Positions 16,601-25,119 of a stretch of DNA of 57,585 nucleotides are shown here, in pieces; positions within the stretch are counted from its first letter, which is position 1; the number at the start of each line of letters is the position of its first letter. Made by a program: the position numbers and the translations under genes. Below the pieces are notes generated by a model. That model saw nothing but the letters and a program-made list of their open reading frames with translations. It searched no databases and was not told the origin of the DNA. The DNA is from Streptomyces apocyni (GTDB taxonomy: Bacteria > Actinomycetota > Actinomycetes > Streptomycetales > Streptomycetaceae), in contig NZ_WHOM01000052.1 of NCBI RefSeq assembly GCF_009739465.1, positions 1-57,585 on the forward strand, given 5' to 3'.

Positions 16601-16868
16601 GGACGAGGGTGTGGAGCGGGCGGTCCCGGACTCGGTCCGCGCCCTGCTCGGGCCCGCCACCCCGGCGACGTACCGCGAACACGAGGAGCTGGGCGACCTC
16701 GACTGGCGCCGGACGCCGGACGGCACGGTGCACGCCGCGACGCTGGAGGGCGTCGCGGCGGGCCTGGCGTGGGCCACGGCCCAGTGGCCGCGCCGCTTCG
16801 AGGTCGCGGCGCTGCTGGAGGACCCGTCCCGTACGGGGGAGCTGGCGCGGGACCGCTGGTTCGACTGA
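13683..16868 (+). CDS. Hsp90/sacsin-type GHKL ATPase protein
   Basis: The 1061-residue protein has an N-terminal GHKL ATP-binding fold: VVELAQNAADAAARSG (N box, residues 54-70), VLVAANTGAPLDAAGVESL (ATP-lid entry) and ASVGRFGVGFAAVLAVSD (second glycine motif). This arrangement is that of sacsin/Hsp90-like repeats. The remaining 800 residues are very acidic and contain no catalytic motif I can name, with a low-complexity Gly/Asp run near residues 418-437. GTG start at 13683 follows GAAAGG. It may be a chaperone-like ATPase. It appears to be transcribed alone, downstream of a terminator. Confidence 0.82.
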   Translation: MSKFVRPAPEGTDPFGTARLRRAVLDAWSTAPARFREDANAEEDLALGGYRDRLVVELAQNAADAAARSGVPGRLRLTLRDGVLVAANTGAPLDAAGVESLSTLRASAKREGHEASVGRFGVGFAAVLAVSDEPAVVGRSGGVRFSLAEARELARQAAGSSPGLADELRRRDGHVPLLRLPLAAEGTAPESYDTVVILPLRDAAAEALAERLLMGVDDALLLALPGLAEVVIETGDGDGDGVRTLRRVDEGRERVRVEDSRDGVTRWRIARGGGPLERALLEGRPVEERLRPYWSVTWAVPVEGDGAPARPRTGAVVHAPTPSDEPLGMPALLIGSFPMDAARRHVAPGPLTDFLVQRAAELYSGLLADWRPPTIGTVDLVPGALGQAALDGALRAAVLERLPRTPFLLPALPGTEEYDGGDSEDGGGDGDGGDDAAVRGERPLALRPFEAEIVEGAGADTVRVLAEVLPTLLPAGLERRVELRTLGVARVPLQDAVDRLAGLERDPGWWWRLYESLAGVDPDRLTGLPVPLADGRTTIGPRQVLLPGADTPESGHLENLARLGLKVAHADAAHPLLEKLGALPATPRAVLRTPQVRAAVAASLDDDVWDEDALDGDELARVVLTLVREAGLEPGDEPWLGALALPDEDGELAPAGELVLPGSPFAQVMREGELAEVDGELAEQWGEQPLAACGVLANFALVRASDVVLDPDELEPRDGDFAEPDDVGLLDAVDVWSEDLLDQLPDTPVPPVATELVAVRDLDLVDDDRWPQALALLSQPPLRDALTQPVRVLLPDGTTESVRPYTAWWLRGHPVLDGRRPAGLRATGGDPLLAGLYEEVDAAGFDDEQVLRALGVRTSVAALLDEPGGAAELLERLADPECDVSAAQLHALYGALADLDPEQVTLPDELRAVVDGEVRVVDAADAVVADAPDLLPLAAGLALLPVRPARAAELAELFQVRRLSEVGSGADVPDEGVERAVPDSVRALLGPATPATYREHEELGDLDWRRTPDGTVHAATLEGVAAGLAWATAQWPRRFEVAALLEDPSRTGELARDRWFD

Positions 16869-16911
16869 CGTTCTCGACCGGCGTCCTCGACCGACGTCCC
16901 GCGCGTCTGCC

Positions 16912-17394
16912 TCAGTGGAAGATGAACGTGGCGGTCACCGACGCCGGGTTGGGGCAGAAGAAACTGCCCTCGTACAGCGGGATTTCGGCGGTGGCCGTGT
17001 AGGTGCGGGTGTCGCCGTCGCGCTCAGCTGTGACGTCCGACGCCCGGTAGCGGCACGTCACGCCGTATTGCGTGACGGAGATGTCCAACAGGTCCGTGCT
17101 CGCCGTGCCGTTCGTGTCGTCGAACGTCACGGTCGGGTCGTTGTTCAGTGACGCGGTGGTGGAACCGGTGCAGTTCAGGTTGCCGCCGGGCTGATTGATG
17201 GTGGTGTTGTCCACCGTCAGCGTGTTGGGGGCGGTGTCGCTGGTGGCGCCGTCGGTCCAACTACAGGACCGGCCTTCGGCGCCGATCGTTCCATCGACGA
17301 GCCCCTGGGCTGCGCTGGCGGGGCTGGTCGCCAGCCCGGTGACGGCCAGCGCGCTCAGCAGAACGCCGACGGCTTTCGGTGAGATACGAGACAT
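16912..17394 (-). CDS. secreted beta-rich protein
   Basis: The 160-residue protein starts with a signal peptide (RISPKAVGVLLSALAVTGLA, cleavage near SPASA-AQG). The mature part is rich in Thr, Asp and Asn and has four Cys (SCSWTDG, LNCTGS, TCRYRA, FFCPNP), suggesting two disulfides in an immunoglobulin-like sandwich. The ATG at 17394 is chosen because the signal peptide starts here; the longer frame upstream has no signal. Function unknown; similar small exported proteins are common in Streptomyces. Confidence 0.78.
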   Translation of the reverse strand: MSRISPKAVGVLLSALAVTGLATSPASAAQGLVDGTIGAEGRSCSWTDGATSDTAPNTLTVDNTTINQPGGNLNCTGSTTASLNNDPTVTFDDTNGTASTDLLDISVTQYGVTCRYRASDVTAERDGDTRTYTATAEIPLYEGSFFCPNPASVTATFIFH

Positions 17395-17590
17395 TGCGCC
17401 CGCCCTTCCGCGAGTTGCGCATAGTTGATCTACCAACCAGTAACTGACTTGAAAGTAAGTGTGGACATGACAGGCGTCAATACATCGCGCCAACCTAAGA
17501 GTCCAAGGCATGCGTGCGGCCGTTCCTATAGATTCGAACGCACATTCCGCCGCAGGGCGGTCCAGGCCTATGTGACGTGAGGAAGCTGGC

Positions 17591-18178
17591 ATGAGCACCA
17601 TCCACCGCACCACGATGACGCCCACCAAGCTGGAGCTGCTCACCGACTGGCTGCCGAAGCAGAGTTGGTACGTGGGCGACGCGCAGGCGACGGAACTGGT
17701 CAGGGCCGGTGGCTTCCGGCTGGACGATCCGGAGGGCGCGGTCGGGATCGAGTTCATGGTGGTGGTGGATTCCGGCGCGCCCGGGCCGGTGGCGTATCTG
17801 GTGCCGATGGCCTACCGCGGTACGGCACTCGCGGACGCCCCCGACGAGGCGCTGATCGGCACCTCCGAGCACGGGGTGCTCGGCACCCGGTGGATCTACG
17901 ACGGCCTCCAGGACCCGGTGGTGAGGGCGCGGTTGCGCGCCCTCCTGCGCGGCGAGGCGATACCGCAGCACCAAAACGAGAGCGACACCCCTGACCCAAC
18001 CGTCACGGTCACCGCCACCGCCACCGCCACCGCGCACGACACCGACCCCGACGACGGGCTCGACGTGCGGATCAACCGCGTCCTGCGACCGACGGAAGCC
18101 ACGGGGAACCCGTCCGGACGCCTCGTCGCGGGCTGGACCTGGCCGGACGGAACGGCCGCGCGGGGCGTACTAGCCTGA
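17591..18178 (+). CDS. maltokinase N-terminal cap-like protein
   Basis: The 195-residue protein reads TKLELLTDWLPKQSWYVGD, then GFRLDDPEGAVGIEFMVVVD, PVAYLVPMAYRGTALADAPD and GTRWIYDGLQDPVV, which matches the N-terminal cap domain of maltokinase (Pep2/Mak) and the small proteins annotated as 1,4-alpha-glucan branching protein in Streptomyces. The kinase catalytic domain is absent, so it is a stand-alone cap, perhaps binding a sugar. A Thr/Ala repeat (VTVTATATATA) lies in the C-terminal third. GAGGAAG precedes the ATG. Confidence 0.78.
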   Translation: MSTIHRTTMTPTKLELLTDWLPKQSWYVGDAQATELVRAGGFRLDDPEGAVGIEFMVVVDSGAPGPVAYLVPMAYRGTALADAPDEALIGTSEHGVLGTRWIYDGLQDPVVRARLRALLRGEAIPQHQNESDTPDPTVTVTATATATAHDTDPDDGLDVRINRVLRPTEATGNPSGRLVAGWTWPDGTAARGVLA

Positions 18179-18291
18179 GCGTCCCGCCCGTACCCCACGA
18201 CCTCACCCGCACCGGGCACATCAACAACGCCTATTCTCGTTCGAGTTACTCCGTTGACCAGGCGGAGAAGAGCCGGGGGATTCACACCATC

Positions 18292-20241
18292 ATGGGCGGT
18301 ACGGGCGGGGATGGGCGCGGCGAACGAAACGACCGCGAGAAGCAGAACGAACGGGACGACAGCGTCGACGGGGGTATCAAGCCGCTCGCGGTGAGCGACC
18401 CCGCCCGCATCGGGCCGTATCTGCTGCTCGGTCGGCTGGGTGCCGGTGGCATGGGGCGGGTGTTCCTCGCGCGGTCGGACAGCGGGCGGACCGTAGCCGT
18501 GAAGGTGGTCCACGAGGAGCACGTATCCGACGAGCAGTTCAGGGCGCGCTTCCGGCGCGAGATCGAGGCGGCGCGGAAGGTCGGGGAGCGGTACACGGCT
18601 CCGGTGCTGGACGCGGGTCCGGGCGACGAACCCCCGTGGGTCGCCACCGGGTACGTTCCCGGGCTCTCGCTTGAACAAGTGGTGCGGCGGCACGGACCGT
18701 TGCCGACCACGTCCCTGCACGCCCTCGCCGACGGACTACTCCGGGCGCTCAAGGACATCCACGGCGCCGGGATCGTGCACCGCGACCTGAAGCCGTCCAA
18801 CGTGATGCTCACCGTGGACGGCACGAAGGTCATCGACTTCGGGATCGCACGGGCGCTAGAGACGTCCGTCGAGTCCCTGCTGACCAGTACGGGGATGGCC
18901 GTCGGCTCCCCCGGCTTCATGTCGCCGGAGCAGGTGCGCGGACAGCGCGCTGGGGCCAAGAGCGACGTGTTCACCCTCGGATGCGTACTGACCTACGCGG
19001 CGACCGGTCAACTGCCGTTCGGGCAGGGGGCCAGCAACCAGCACGCCGTGATGTTCCAGATCGTGGAGGGCGAGCCCGACCTGACGCGCGTCGAGGACGA
19101 CGCGCTGCGCGCGCTCATAGCCCGCTGCCTCACGAAGGACATCGACGGACGGCCGGGCGTCGACGAACTGCTGGAGGACCCCGCGCGCACGGGTGCCCCC
19201 GCCGGGCGCGGCGCCTGGCTGCCCGCCGGTGTCGTCGCCCACCTCGCGCGGCAGTCCGCACGGCTGCTCGACGCCGAGGCGGCGCCGCCGCTGCGGGAAG
19301 AGCCGGTACGGGAACAGCCCGTGGACCTGGCGACCGTAACGCTGCGACCGAAGGACGGGCCCCCCGAAGCCACCCCGCCGGGCAACGGCTCCACCACGCG
19401 AAAACGAGAGCAAGAACGCAGCCCCCGTCGGCGCCGCACGCTCATCGCGCTGCCCATCGTCGCCGTCATCACCGTCGGCGGCGGCACGGTCGCCATGCTC
19501 GACCCCTTCGGGGGCGGCGGCGGGGACGGCACGCGGGCCCACCCGCCAGGCAGCAGCGCGAGCCCCGCACCTGGCACCAGCGACTCACCGAGCAATCCCA
19601 GCAGCTCACCCTCCAAGGAAGAGAAAGACACCAAGGCCGAGGACGACAAGAAGAAGCAGGACGACGAGGAGAAGGCCCAGGACGAGAAGAAGTCCCAGGA
19701 CGACGACGAGGGCGGGCCGGACAAGCCGAAGTCCCAGGAGACCGGGGGCGGTTCGGAGAAGCAGGCCACGGACAGCGGCGGCGACTCATCCGGCGGCGAC
19801 AACGACTCCGACAGCGACTCTGACAGCGGCGGCAAGTCCGGCTCGTCGGACGGCTCGGACGACGGAGGTTCGTCCGGCTCCGATGGCTCGTCCGACTCCG
19901 GTGGCTCGTCCGGCTCCGGCGACTCGTCCTCCGGCACGCCGCCGCCCGCGATGAAGGGCTACAAGCTTGCGTACACCAACTCCTGCATCGGCGCGTGCGA
20001 CATGCCGATCAAGGTGAGCTGGTCAGCGATCGACCGAGCCACCCGGTACGACATCCGCTACACCAACAAGGGCAGCAACTTCACCGAGAAGAACGTCGAC
20101 ACCACCTACTCCACCGGCAACACCACCTACACCATCAAGGGCCCCTTCTCCGGCGACGAGATCTGCGTCACCGTACGCGCGGCCAACGAACACGGCCCCT
20201 CCGCCTGGGCGGAAACCTGGTGCGACACGGTGCCCTACTAG
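18292..20241 (+). CDS. receptor-type Ser/Thr protein kinase with FN3-like extracellular domain
   Basis: Residues 41-300 form a complete Hanks-type kinase: Gly loop GRLGAGGMGRV (47-57), AVKVV with Lys71, HRDLKPSN (163-170), IDFGIARAL with Asp182, and MSPEQVRG in place of APE. A single membrane helix follows (about 381-402), then a long acidic Lys/Glu/Asp coil, a Ser/Gly/Asp repeat region (about 480-550) and a C-terminal 100-residue fibronectin-III-like module (KVSWSAIDRATRYDIRYTN). This is a PknB-type signalling receptor whose external FN3 module may sense a ligand or bind cell wall. Its stop lies at a tandem repeat. Confidence 0.93.
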   Translation: MGGTGGDGRGERNDREKQNERDDSVDGGIKPLAVSDPARIGPYLLLGRLGAGGMGRVFLARSDSGRTVAVKVVHEEHVSDEQFRARFRREIEAARKVGERYTAPVLDAGPGDEPPWVATGYVPGLSLEQVVRRHGPLPTTSLHALADGLLRALKDIHGAGIVHRDLKPSNVMLTVDGTKVIDFGIARALETSVESLLTSTGMAVGSPGFMSPEQVRGQRAGAKSDVFTLGCVLTYAATGQLPFGQGASNQHAVMFQIVEGEPDLTRVEDDALRALIARCLTKDIDGRPGVDELLEDPARTGAPAGRGAWLPAGVVAHLARQSARLLDAEAAPPLREEPVREQPVDLATVTLRPKDGPPEATPPGNGSTTRKREQERSPRRRRTLIALPIVAVITVGGGTVAMLDPFGGGGGDGTRAHPPGSSASPAPGTSDSPSNPSSSPSKEEKDTKAEDDKKKQDDEEKAQDEKKSQDDDEGGPDKPKSQETGGGSEKQATDSGGDSSGGDNDSDSDSDSGGKSGSSDGSDDGGSSGSDGSSDSGGSSGSGDSSSGTPPPAMKGYKLAYTNSCIGACDMPIKVSWSAIDRATRYDIRYTNKGSNFTEKNVDTTYSTGNTTYTIKGPFSGDEICVTVRAANEHGPSAWAETWCDTVPY

Positions 20242-20290
20242 CCCCGCACCAGCCCGCACGCACTAGCCCGCACTAGCCCGCACTAGCTCC
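20237..20290. repeat. period-10 tandem repeat at the kinase stop codon
   Basis: CACTAGCCCG begins at 20261 and 20271 and continues as CACTAGCTCC at 20281, preceded by two degenerate copies from 20237. Each good copy contains CTAG, which reads as a stop codon on both strands, and the first degenerate copy contains the kinase TAG. Confidence 0.8.
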
Positions 20291-20292
20291 CC

Positions 20293-21699
20293 TCAGCGGG
20301 TGGGCACGGCGGCGGTGGTCCGGGCCACCGAGATGACGAGGGCGCGTAGTTCTTCGACGTAGCGTCGCATGTTCTTGTGGGCGGCGGGCGTGTCCGGGTA
20401 GCGGCAGCACAGGTGCAGGCCCTCATGGTTGCGGGTGAGCCAGACGCACACCTGGTCGCCGTACGAGACCCGGAGCAGCGCGTACGCCTTCATGTCCAGC
20501 CAGCGTTCCGATTCGGGAATGCCGCGCGTGTCCACGAACGACACGATGGAGAACAGGTCCGGAGACGTGGGCCGGAAGTCGTGGCCCAGCAGGCGCAGCA
20601 CGCGGGCGATGGGGATCCGGGACAGCCGCCGGTTCTTGCGCAGTTCGACGCGGACCGTCTCCAGCGCGCCGTCGAAATCCGGCGCCCCCGCGACGGGCAC
20701 CTCGATCGGGGCGCCGCCCACGTACCAGCCCACCGAGTCCATCGACGCGGACTTCGCCCGGGTGTGGAAGGGCACGACGGTGCGGTACACCTGCTGCCCG
20801 CCGACCTCGTGGACGATGCGAGCGGTGGCGGCGAGGATGCCGACCGGGCTGCCGCCGTACGGGCGGCAGTACGCCTCGAAGGCCGCCGCGTCGGCGTCGT
20901 CCACGAGCATGTCGCGCATCATCTTCTGGGTGGGCAGCGGCCCTTCGGGATCGAGGCCGAGGTCGACAGGGAAGGGCGGCAGCGTGCCGTCGCACGCGGC
21001 GACGAACTCACGCCAGCGCGCGACGATCGTGTGCGTGTCGTCGATCTGATCGGCGTTCGTCCGCTCGGTCGCGCAGAAGTCGACGTAGCTGGCGACCGGT
21101 GGCGTCTCCACGGCGTGGCCTTGGCGGGCGGCCTCGTACAGTTCGTGGATCTCGGCGGGCATGCGGTAGATCGAGTACGCGTCGACGTTGCTGTGGTCGA
21201 ACGCCATGTAGACGCTCGCGCCGTCCTCCCTGAGGACCGCCGCGTAGATGAAGTTCGGCCAGCTGAGGGCGTCCGCCGCGACGTCGAAACGATCCTCCAG
21301 GTACCGGGTCAGCGTCGTGGCGTCGCCGAAGTCGCCGACGTCCTCGCGGTGCAGGGCGACGGCGTCCACGTCCAGCGTGAAACGCCGCATCTCGTCGCCG
21401 ATCCAGCGAAAGCCGCTGCGCAGCGTCTCGTGCCGAAGGGTCCAGGCCCGCAGCGCCTCCTGGAGGGCCTCGGTCTCCACCGGCCCGTGGATGTCGAACG
21501 CCGCGCCGAGCCAGGTCGGCACGAACAGGCCGTCCTCGCGTACGGAACGCGACGTCCGGATGTGCGACTCCTGCACATAGGCGGGCGGCCGGGAATCTTC
21601 CGGCAAACCGGCCGCCGCCTCGACGGTCGACGGATGCAGCGTCCACTCCACGAGCCTGCCGGGCCGGACGTCGCAGTGGTGGATGTCGGTCAGTCGCAC
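20293..21699 (-). CDS. stand-alone condensation-fold acyltransferase
   Basis: The protein (about 468 residues) has the chloramphenicol-acetyltransferase-like fold of condensation and PapA proteins: FDIHGPVETEALQEALRAW, TLRHETLRSGF, SWPNFIYAAV, the active-site region YMAFDHSNVDAYSIYRMPAEI, and later TVVPFHTRAKS and DLFSIVSFVDTRG. The catalytic motif is D-H-S-N-V-D-A, so it keeps the second His and the Asp of HHxxxDG but has Asp at the first position and Ala for Gly. No carrier or adenylation domain is nearby. I favour GTG at 21699 (GGAG six bases upstream) over ATG at 21720. Substrates are unknown. Confidence 0.82.
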   Translation of the reverse strand: MRLTDIHHCDVRPGRLVEWTLHPSTVEAAAGLPEDSRPPAYVQESHIRTSRSVREDGLFVPTWLGAAFDIHGPVETEALQEALRAWTLRHETLRSGFRWIGDEMRRFTLDVDAVALHREDVGDFGDATTLTRYLEDRFDVAADALSWPNFIYAAVLREDGASVYMAFDHSNVDAYSIYRMPAEIHELYEAARQGHAVETPPVASYVDFCATERTNADQIDDTHTIVARWREFVAACDGTLPPFPVDLGLDPEGPLPTQKMMRDMLVDDADAAAFEAYCRPYGGSPVGILAATARIVHEVGGQQVYRTVVPFHTRAKSASMDSVGWYVGGAPIEVPVAGAPDFDGALETVRVELRKNRRLSRIPIARVLRLLGHDFRPTSPDLFSIVSFVDTRGIPESERWLDMKAYALLRVSYGDQVCVWLTRNHEGLHLCCRYPDTPAAHKNMRRYVEELRALVISVARTTAAVPTR

Positions 21700-21850
21700 G
21701 GGGATCTCCGTTCCCGGCATCGCTCGATGCCCACGGAGCCCAACGAGGGATCACGCCCAAAGAGACGCAGCGGCGTCGCACCCCCCACGCGCCCGACGCC
21801 GCCGACACCGCGCCCTCTACGCTGGGACCCGACTTACGCAGGGGCCCGCC

Positions 21851-24349
21851 CTACGCCGGGACCCGCCGATCCACCGCCCGGAACGCGACCTCGATCCCCA
21901 GCGCCGCGACCGCCGCGATACCCACCGCCGCCCACGGCATCGTCGCCCCGACGAGCTGCAGCTTGAAGAACTCCTGAAGCCAGGGCACGACCATCACCAA
22001 CAGGAACCCGGCACCCATAGTGCCGATCAGCGCGATCCGCCACCAGGTGTACGGGCGCGCGATGATCGCCAGGACCCAGATCGCGATCAGGAACAGGGTC
22101 AGGGTGGCCGCGCTGGTCTCGGCCTCGCGTGCGCCAGGGCCGACGTAGTGGTGGCGGGCCAGCAAGTACGTGGCGAAGGTGGCGAGAGCGGCGATCGCGC
22201 CACCGGGGATCGCGTACCGCATCACTCTGCGCACGAAGTGCGGCTGTGCGCGCTCCTTGTTGGGCGCGAGCGCCAGGAAGAAGGCCGGGACGCCGATGGT
22301 GAGGGTGGAGAGGAGGGTGAGGTGGCGGGGGAGGAAGAGGTACTCGACCTGGGTGCAGACCACCAGCAGCGCGAGCAGCACCGAGTAGACGGTCTTGACC
22401 AGGAAGAGCGTCGCCACACGCGTGATGTTGCCGATGACCCGGCGGCCCTCCGCGACGACCGAGGGCAGCGTCGCGAAGCTGTTGTTCAGCAACACGATCT
22501 GCGCCACCGCGCGCGTGGCCTCCGATCCGGAGCCCATCGAGACACCGATGTCGGCGTCCTTCAGCGCCAGTACGTCGTTGACGCCGTCACCGGTCATCGC
22601 GACCGTGTGCCCCTTGGACTGCAACGCACCGACCATGTCCCGCTTCTGCTGCGGGGTGACCCGGCCGAACACCGCGTTGCCTTCCAGGGCCTTGGCCATC
22701 TCGCCCTGGTCGTTGGGTAGCTTACGAGCGTCCACGGTGTTCTCGGCGCCGGGCAGTTGGAGCTTGGCCGCGACCGCGCCGACGGACACCGCGTTGTCAC
22801 CGGAGATCACCTTCGCGGCGACGTCCTGCTCCTCGAAGTAGCGCAGGGTGTCCGCCGCGTCGGGCCGCAGCCGCTGCTCCAGGACGACCAGCGCGGTGGC
22901 CTGCGCGCCCTGGGCGACGGTGGCGGCGTCCAGGTCCTTGGCCGCGCGGGCGAGGAGCAGGACGCGCAGGCCCTGCTCGTTGAGGTGGTCGATCTCGGTG
23001 AGGGTCGGGTCGCCGGTCGGGAGCAGGACGTCCGGGGCGCCGAGCAGCCAGGTGGAGTTCTCGCCGTCGCCCTCGCTGAAGGAGGCGCCGCTGTACTTGC
23101 GGGCGGAGGAAAAGGGCAGCGACTCGGTGCAGCGCCACTCCTCGCTGTCCGGGTACCTGTCGATGATCGCCTGGAGCGACGCGTTGGGCCGGGGGTCGGA
23201 CTCGCCGAGCGCGCCGAGCACCTTGCGTACGTAGCCGTCGTCCGCGCCGTTCAGCAGGCGCAGCTCGGTGACGTCCATGCCGCCCTCGGTGAGGGTGCCG
23301 GTCTTGTCGAGGCAGACGATGTCCACGCGCGCGAGGCCCTCGATGGCGGGCAGCTCCTGCACCAGGCACTGCTTCCGGCCGAGCCGGATGACGCCGATCG
23401 CGAAGGCCACCGAGGTGAGCAGCACCAGACCCTCGGGGATCATCGGGACGATGCCGCCGACGGTGTAGGCGATGGACTCCTTGAAGTTGTCGTCCTTGAC
23501 CACGAGCTGGCTGATGACCAGGCCGATCGAGGTCGGGATCATCAGCCAGGTGACGTACTTCAGGATGGTGGAGATACCGGAGCGCAGCTCGGAGTGGACC
23601 AGCGTGAAGCGGGACGCCTCCTCGGCGAGCTGCGCGGCGTAGGCCTCGCGGCCGACCTTGGTGGCGGTGAAGGCGCCGCCGCCCGCGACCACGAACGAGC
23701 CGGACATCACCGGGTCGCCGGGCTTCTTCAGGACCGGGTCGGCCTCGCCGGTGAGCAGCGACTCGTCGATCTCCAGGCCGTCCGCCTCGACCACCGCGCC
23801 ATCGACGACGATCTTGTCGCCTGGCCCGATCTCGATGAGGTCGCCGAGCACGATCTCGGAGGTGGAGATCTCGGCGGCGATACCGTCGCGGCGGACCGTC
23901 GGCTTGGCCTCGCCGATCACGGCGAGGTTGTCCAGGGTCTTCTTGGCGCGCAGTTCCTGGATGATGCCGATGCCGGTGTTGGCGACGATCACGAAGCCGA
24001 ACAGGCTGTCCTGGATCGGCGCCACGATCAGCATGATCACCCAGAGCACGCCGATCAGGGCGTTGAACCGGGTGAAGACGTTGCCGCGGACGATCTCACC
24101 GATAGAGCGACTGCTGCGGACGGGTACGTCGTTGATCTCGCCGCGCGCGACGCGCTCAGCGACCTCGGACGTGGTCAGCCCGCGCGGGTCGACAGCCACG
24201 GCGGTGGCCGTCGCCTGCCGCGCCCGGTCGGAGGGGCCGGACTCCGGCGGGGTGGCCGGGTGTACGGGGTCCAGCTCGGACCCAGCGTTGATCGGCCGTC
24301 CTCCCCCTGGCTCAGGTCCGTCGGTGTCAAGATCTGCCCGCTGCGTCAT
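21851..24349 (-). CDS. P-type cation-transporting ATPase
   Basis: The 832-residue protein has all P-type landmarks: actuator loop LLTGEADPV, the phosphorylated Asp348 in DKTGTLT, the nucleotide-binding SLPFSSARKYSG region and the hinge TGDGVNDVLALKDADIGVSM. About ten membrane segments are evident. The absence of N-terminal metal-binding Cys motifs and the PMIPEGLVLL segment in M4 place it in the CtpE-like group, members of which have been linked to calcium uptake in mycobacteria; the ion here is not determined. It starts with ATG at 24349 and shares orientation with the DUF2530 gene upstream. Confidence 0.9.
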   Translation of the reverse strand: MTQRADLDTDGPEPGGGRPINAGSELDPVHPATPPESGPSDRARQATATAVAVDPRGLTTSEVAERVARGEINDVPVRSSRSIGEIVRGNVFTRFNALIGVLWVIMLIVAPIQDSLFGFVIVANTGIGIIQELRAKKTLDNLAVIGEAKPTVRRDGIAAEISTSEIVLGDLIEIGPGDKIVVDGAVVEADGLEIDESLLTGEADPVLKKPGDPVMSGSFVVAGGGAFTATKVGREAYAAQLAEEASRFTLVHSELRSGISTILKYVTWLMIPTSIGLVISQLVVKDDNFKESIAYTVGGIVPMIPEGLVLLTSVAFAIGVIRLGRKQCLVQELPAIEGLARVDIVCLDKTGTLTEGGMDVTELRLLNGADDGYVRKVLGALGESDPRPNASLQAIIDRYPDSEEWRCTESLPFSSARKYSGASFSEGDGENSTWLLGAPDVLLPTGDPTLTEIDHLNEQGLRVLLLARAAKDLDAATVAQGAQATALVVLEQRLRPDAADTLRYFEEQDVAAKVISGDNAVSVGAVAAKLQLPGAENTVDARKLPNDQGEMAKALEGNAVFGRVTPQQKRDMVGALQSKGHTVAMTGDGVNDVLALKDADIGVSMGSGSEATRAVAQIVLLNNSFATLPSVVAEGRRVIGNITRVATLFLVKTVYSVLLALLVVCTQVEYLFLPRHLTLLSTLTIGVPAFFLALAPNKERAQPHFVRRVMRYAIPGGAIAALATFATYLLARHHYVGPGAREAETSAATLTLFLIAIWVLAIIARPYTWWRIALIGTMGAGFLLVMVVPWLQEFFKLQLVGATMPWAAVGIAAVAALGIEVAFRAVDRRVPA

Positions 24350-24447
24350 GCCTCTGACGGTACGGGGCGGGGGCGCCGTTTACCCACTGAGGGGTGGGTA
24401 ATCAGGGGTGCCCGGGGCGAAGATCCGACCTGGGGACTACGCGCGCC

Positions 24448-24783
24448 CTACGACGGGTCGTCCTCGGGGGCCGCGGTCGACTCCGCCCCCTTGGCTGACT
24501 CTGCCGTCTGCGTCGGCTGCGTCGCCTCCGCCGCCAGCGACCGCTTGATCGCGGCGTCGCGCTTGCGTACGTACCAGATGCCGATCAGCCCGAGCCCGGC
24601 ACCGGCCAGCGGGGTCCACACCCACCAGGTGGCGTCGCGGTCGTCGAACCAGCCGTAGAACGGGAGCTGCGCGAGGAACACCACGAACCAGAGGATGGTG
24701 CCGCCCACGATGGTGGGGACCACCGGCCCCTCCAGGGGCTCTGGTGCCTCGTGCTTGATGGGTCCCGAGAAGAGTCCGGCCAT
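24448..24783 (-). CDS. DUF2530 membrane protein
   Basis: The 111-residue protein has two membrane helices, IVGGTILWFVVFLAQLPFY and WVWTPLAGAGLGLIGIWYV, joined by a loop with FDDRDATWW, then a basic segment RKRDAAIKRS and a Ser/Glu/Thr-rich tail. This is the DUF2530 layout, a conserved actinobacterial family. It lies upstream of the P-type ATPase in the same direction with a gap of about 100 bp. Function unknown. Confidence 0.85.
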   Translation of the reverse strand: MAGLFSGPIKHEAPEPLEGPVVPTIVGGTILWFVVFLAQLPFYGWFDDRDATWWVWTPLAGAGLGLIGIWYVRKRDAAIKRSLAAEATQPTQTAESAKGAESTAAPEDDPS

Positions 24784-24839
24784 GCGACCAGCTTACGAGG
24801 GCCGCGCGCGCGGCAGGCCGCGGGGCGAACGGGTGGTCG

Positions 24840-25034
24840 TCAAGGCACGCCGTAGAACTTCTCCGTCTCGTCGACCGCTGTCTTGAAGCGTTCGTCGAAG
24901 TCGTCACGGATGAGCGTCCGGACCACATAGTCCTGGACGTTCATTCCTCGCTTGGCCGCATGCTGGCGGAGCCGGTCGAGCAGCTCTCCGTCTATTCGCA
25001 GGCTGAGCACGTTGGTCCCCACGTTGGTCGCCAT
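24840..25034 (-). CDS. ribbon-helix-helix protein (CopG-like)
   Basis: The 64-residue protein reads TNVLSLRIDGELLDRLRQHA then AKRGMNVQDYVVRTLIRDDF, the strand-helix-helix pattern of RHH DNA-binding proteins (strand LSLRID, helix A ELLDRLRQHAAKRG, helix B VQDYVVRTLI). Such proteins are usually antitoxins or plasmid-type repressors, but no toxin gene adjoins it here. The C-terminal 17 residues may be a partner-binding tail. It could be an orphan regulator. Confidence 0.8.
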   Translation of the reverse strand: MATNVGTNVLSLRIDGELLDRLRQHAAKRGMNVQDYVVRTLIRDDFDERFKTAVDETEKFYGVP

Positions 25035-25119
25035 GCGCTTCAGCGTCGCGGGGGCGGGGCGGCCGGTGCGTCACTTTTCGGAACCAGCTCACTCGTATGA
25101 GTGATGTTGGTGGATGTCG

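Noticed and set aside
22757..24658. 633-residue + frame opposite the P-type ATPase
   Set aside because: Antisense shadow; the ATPase has all catalytic motifs.
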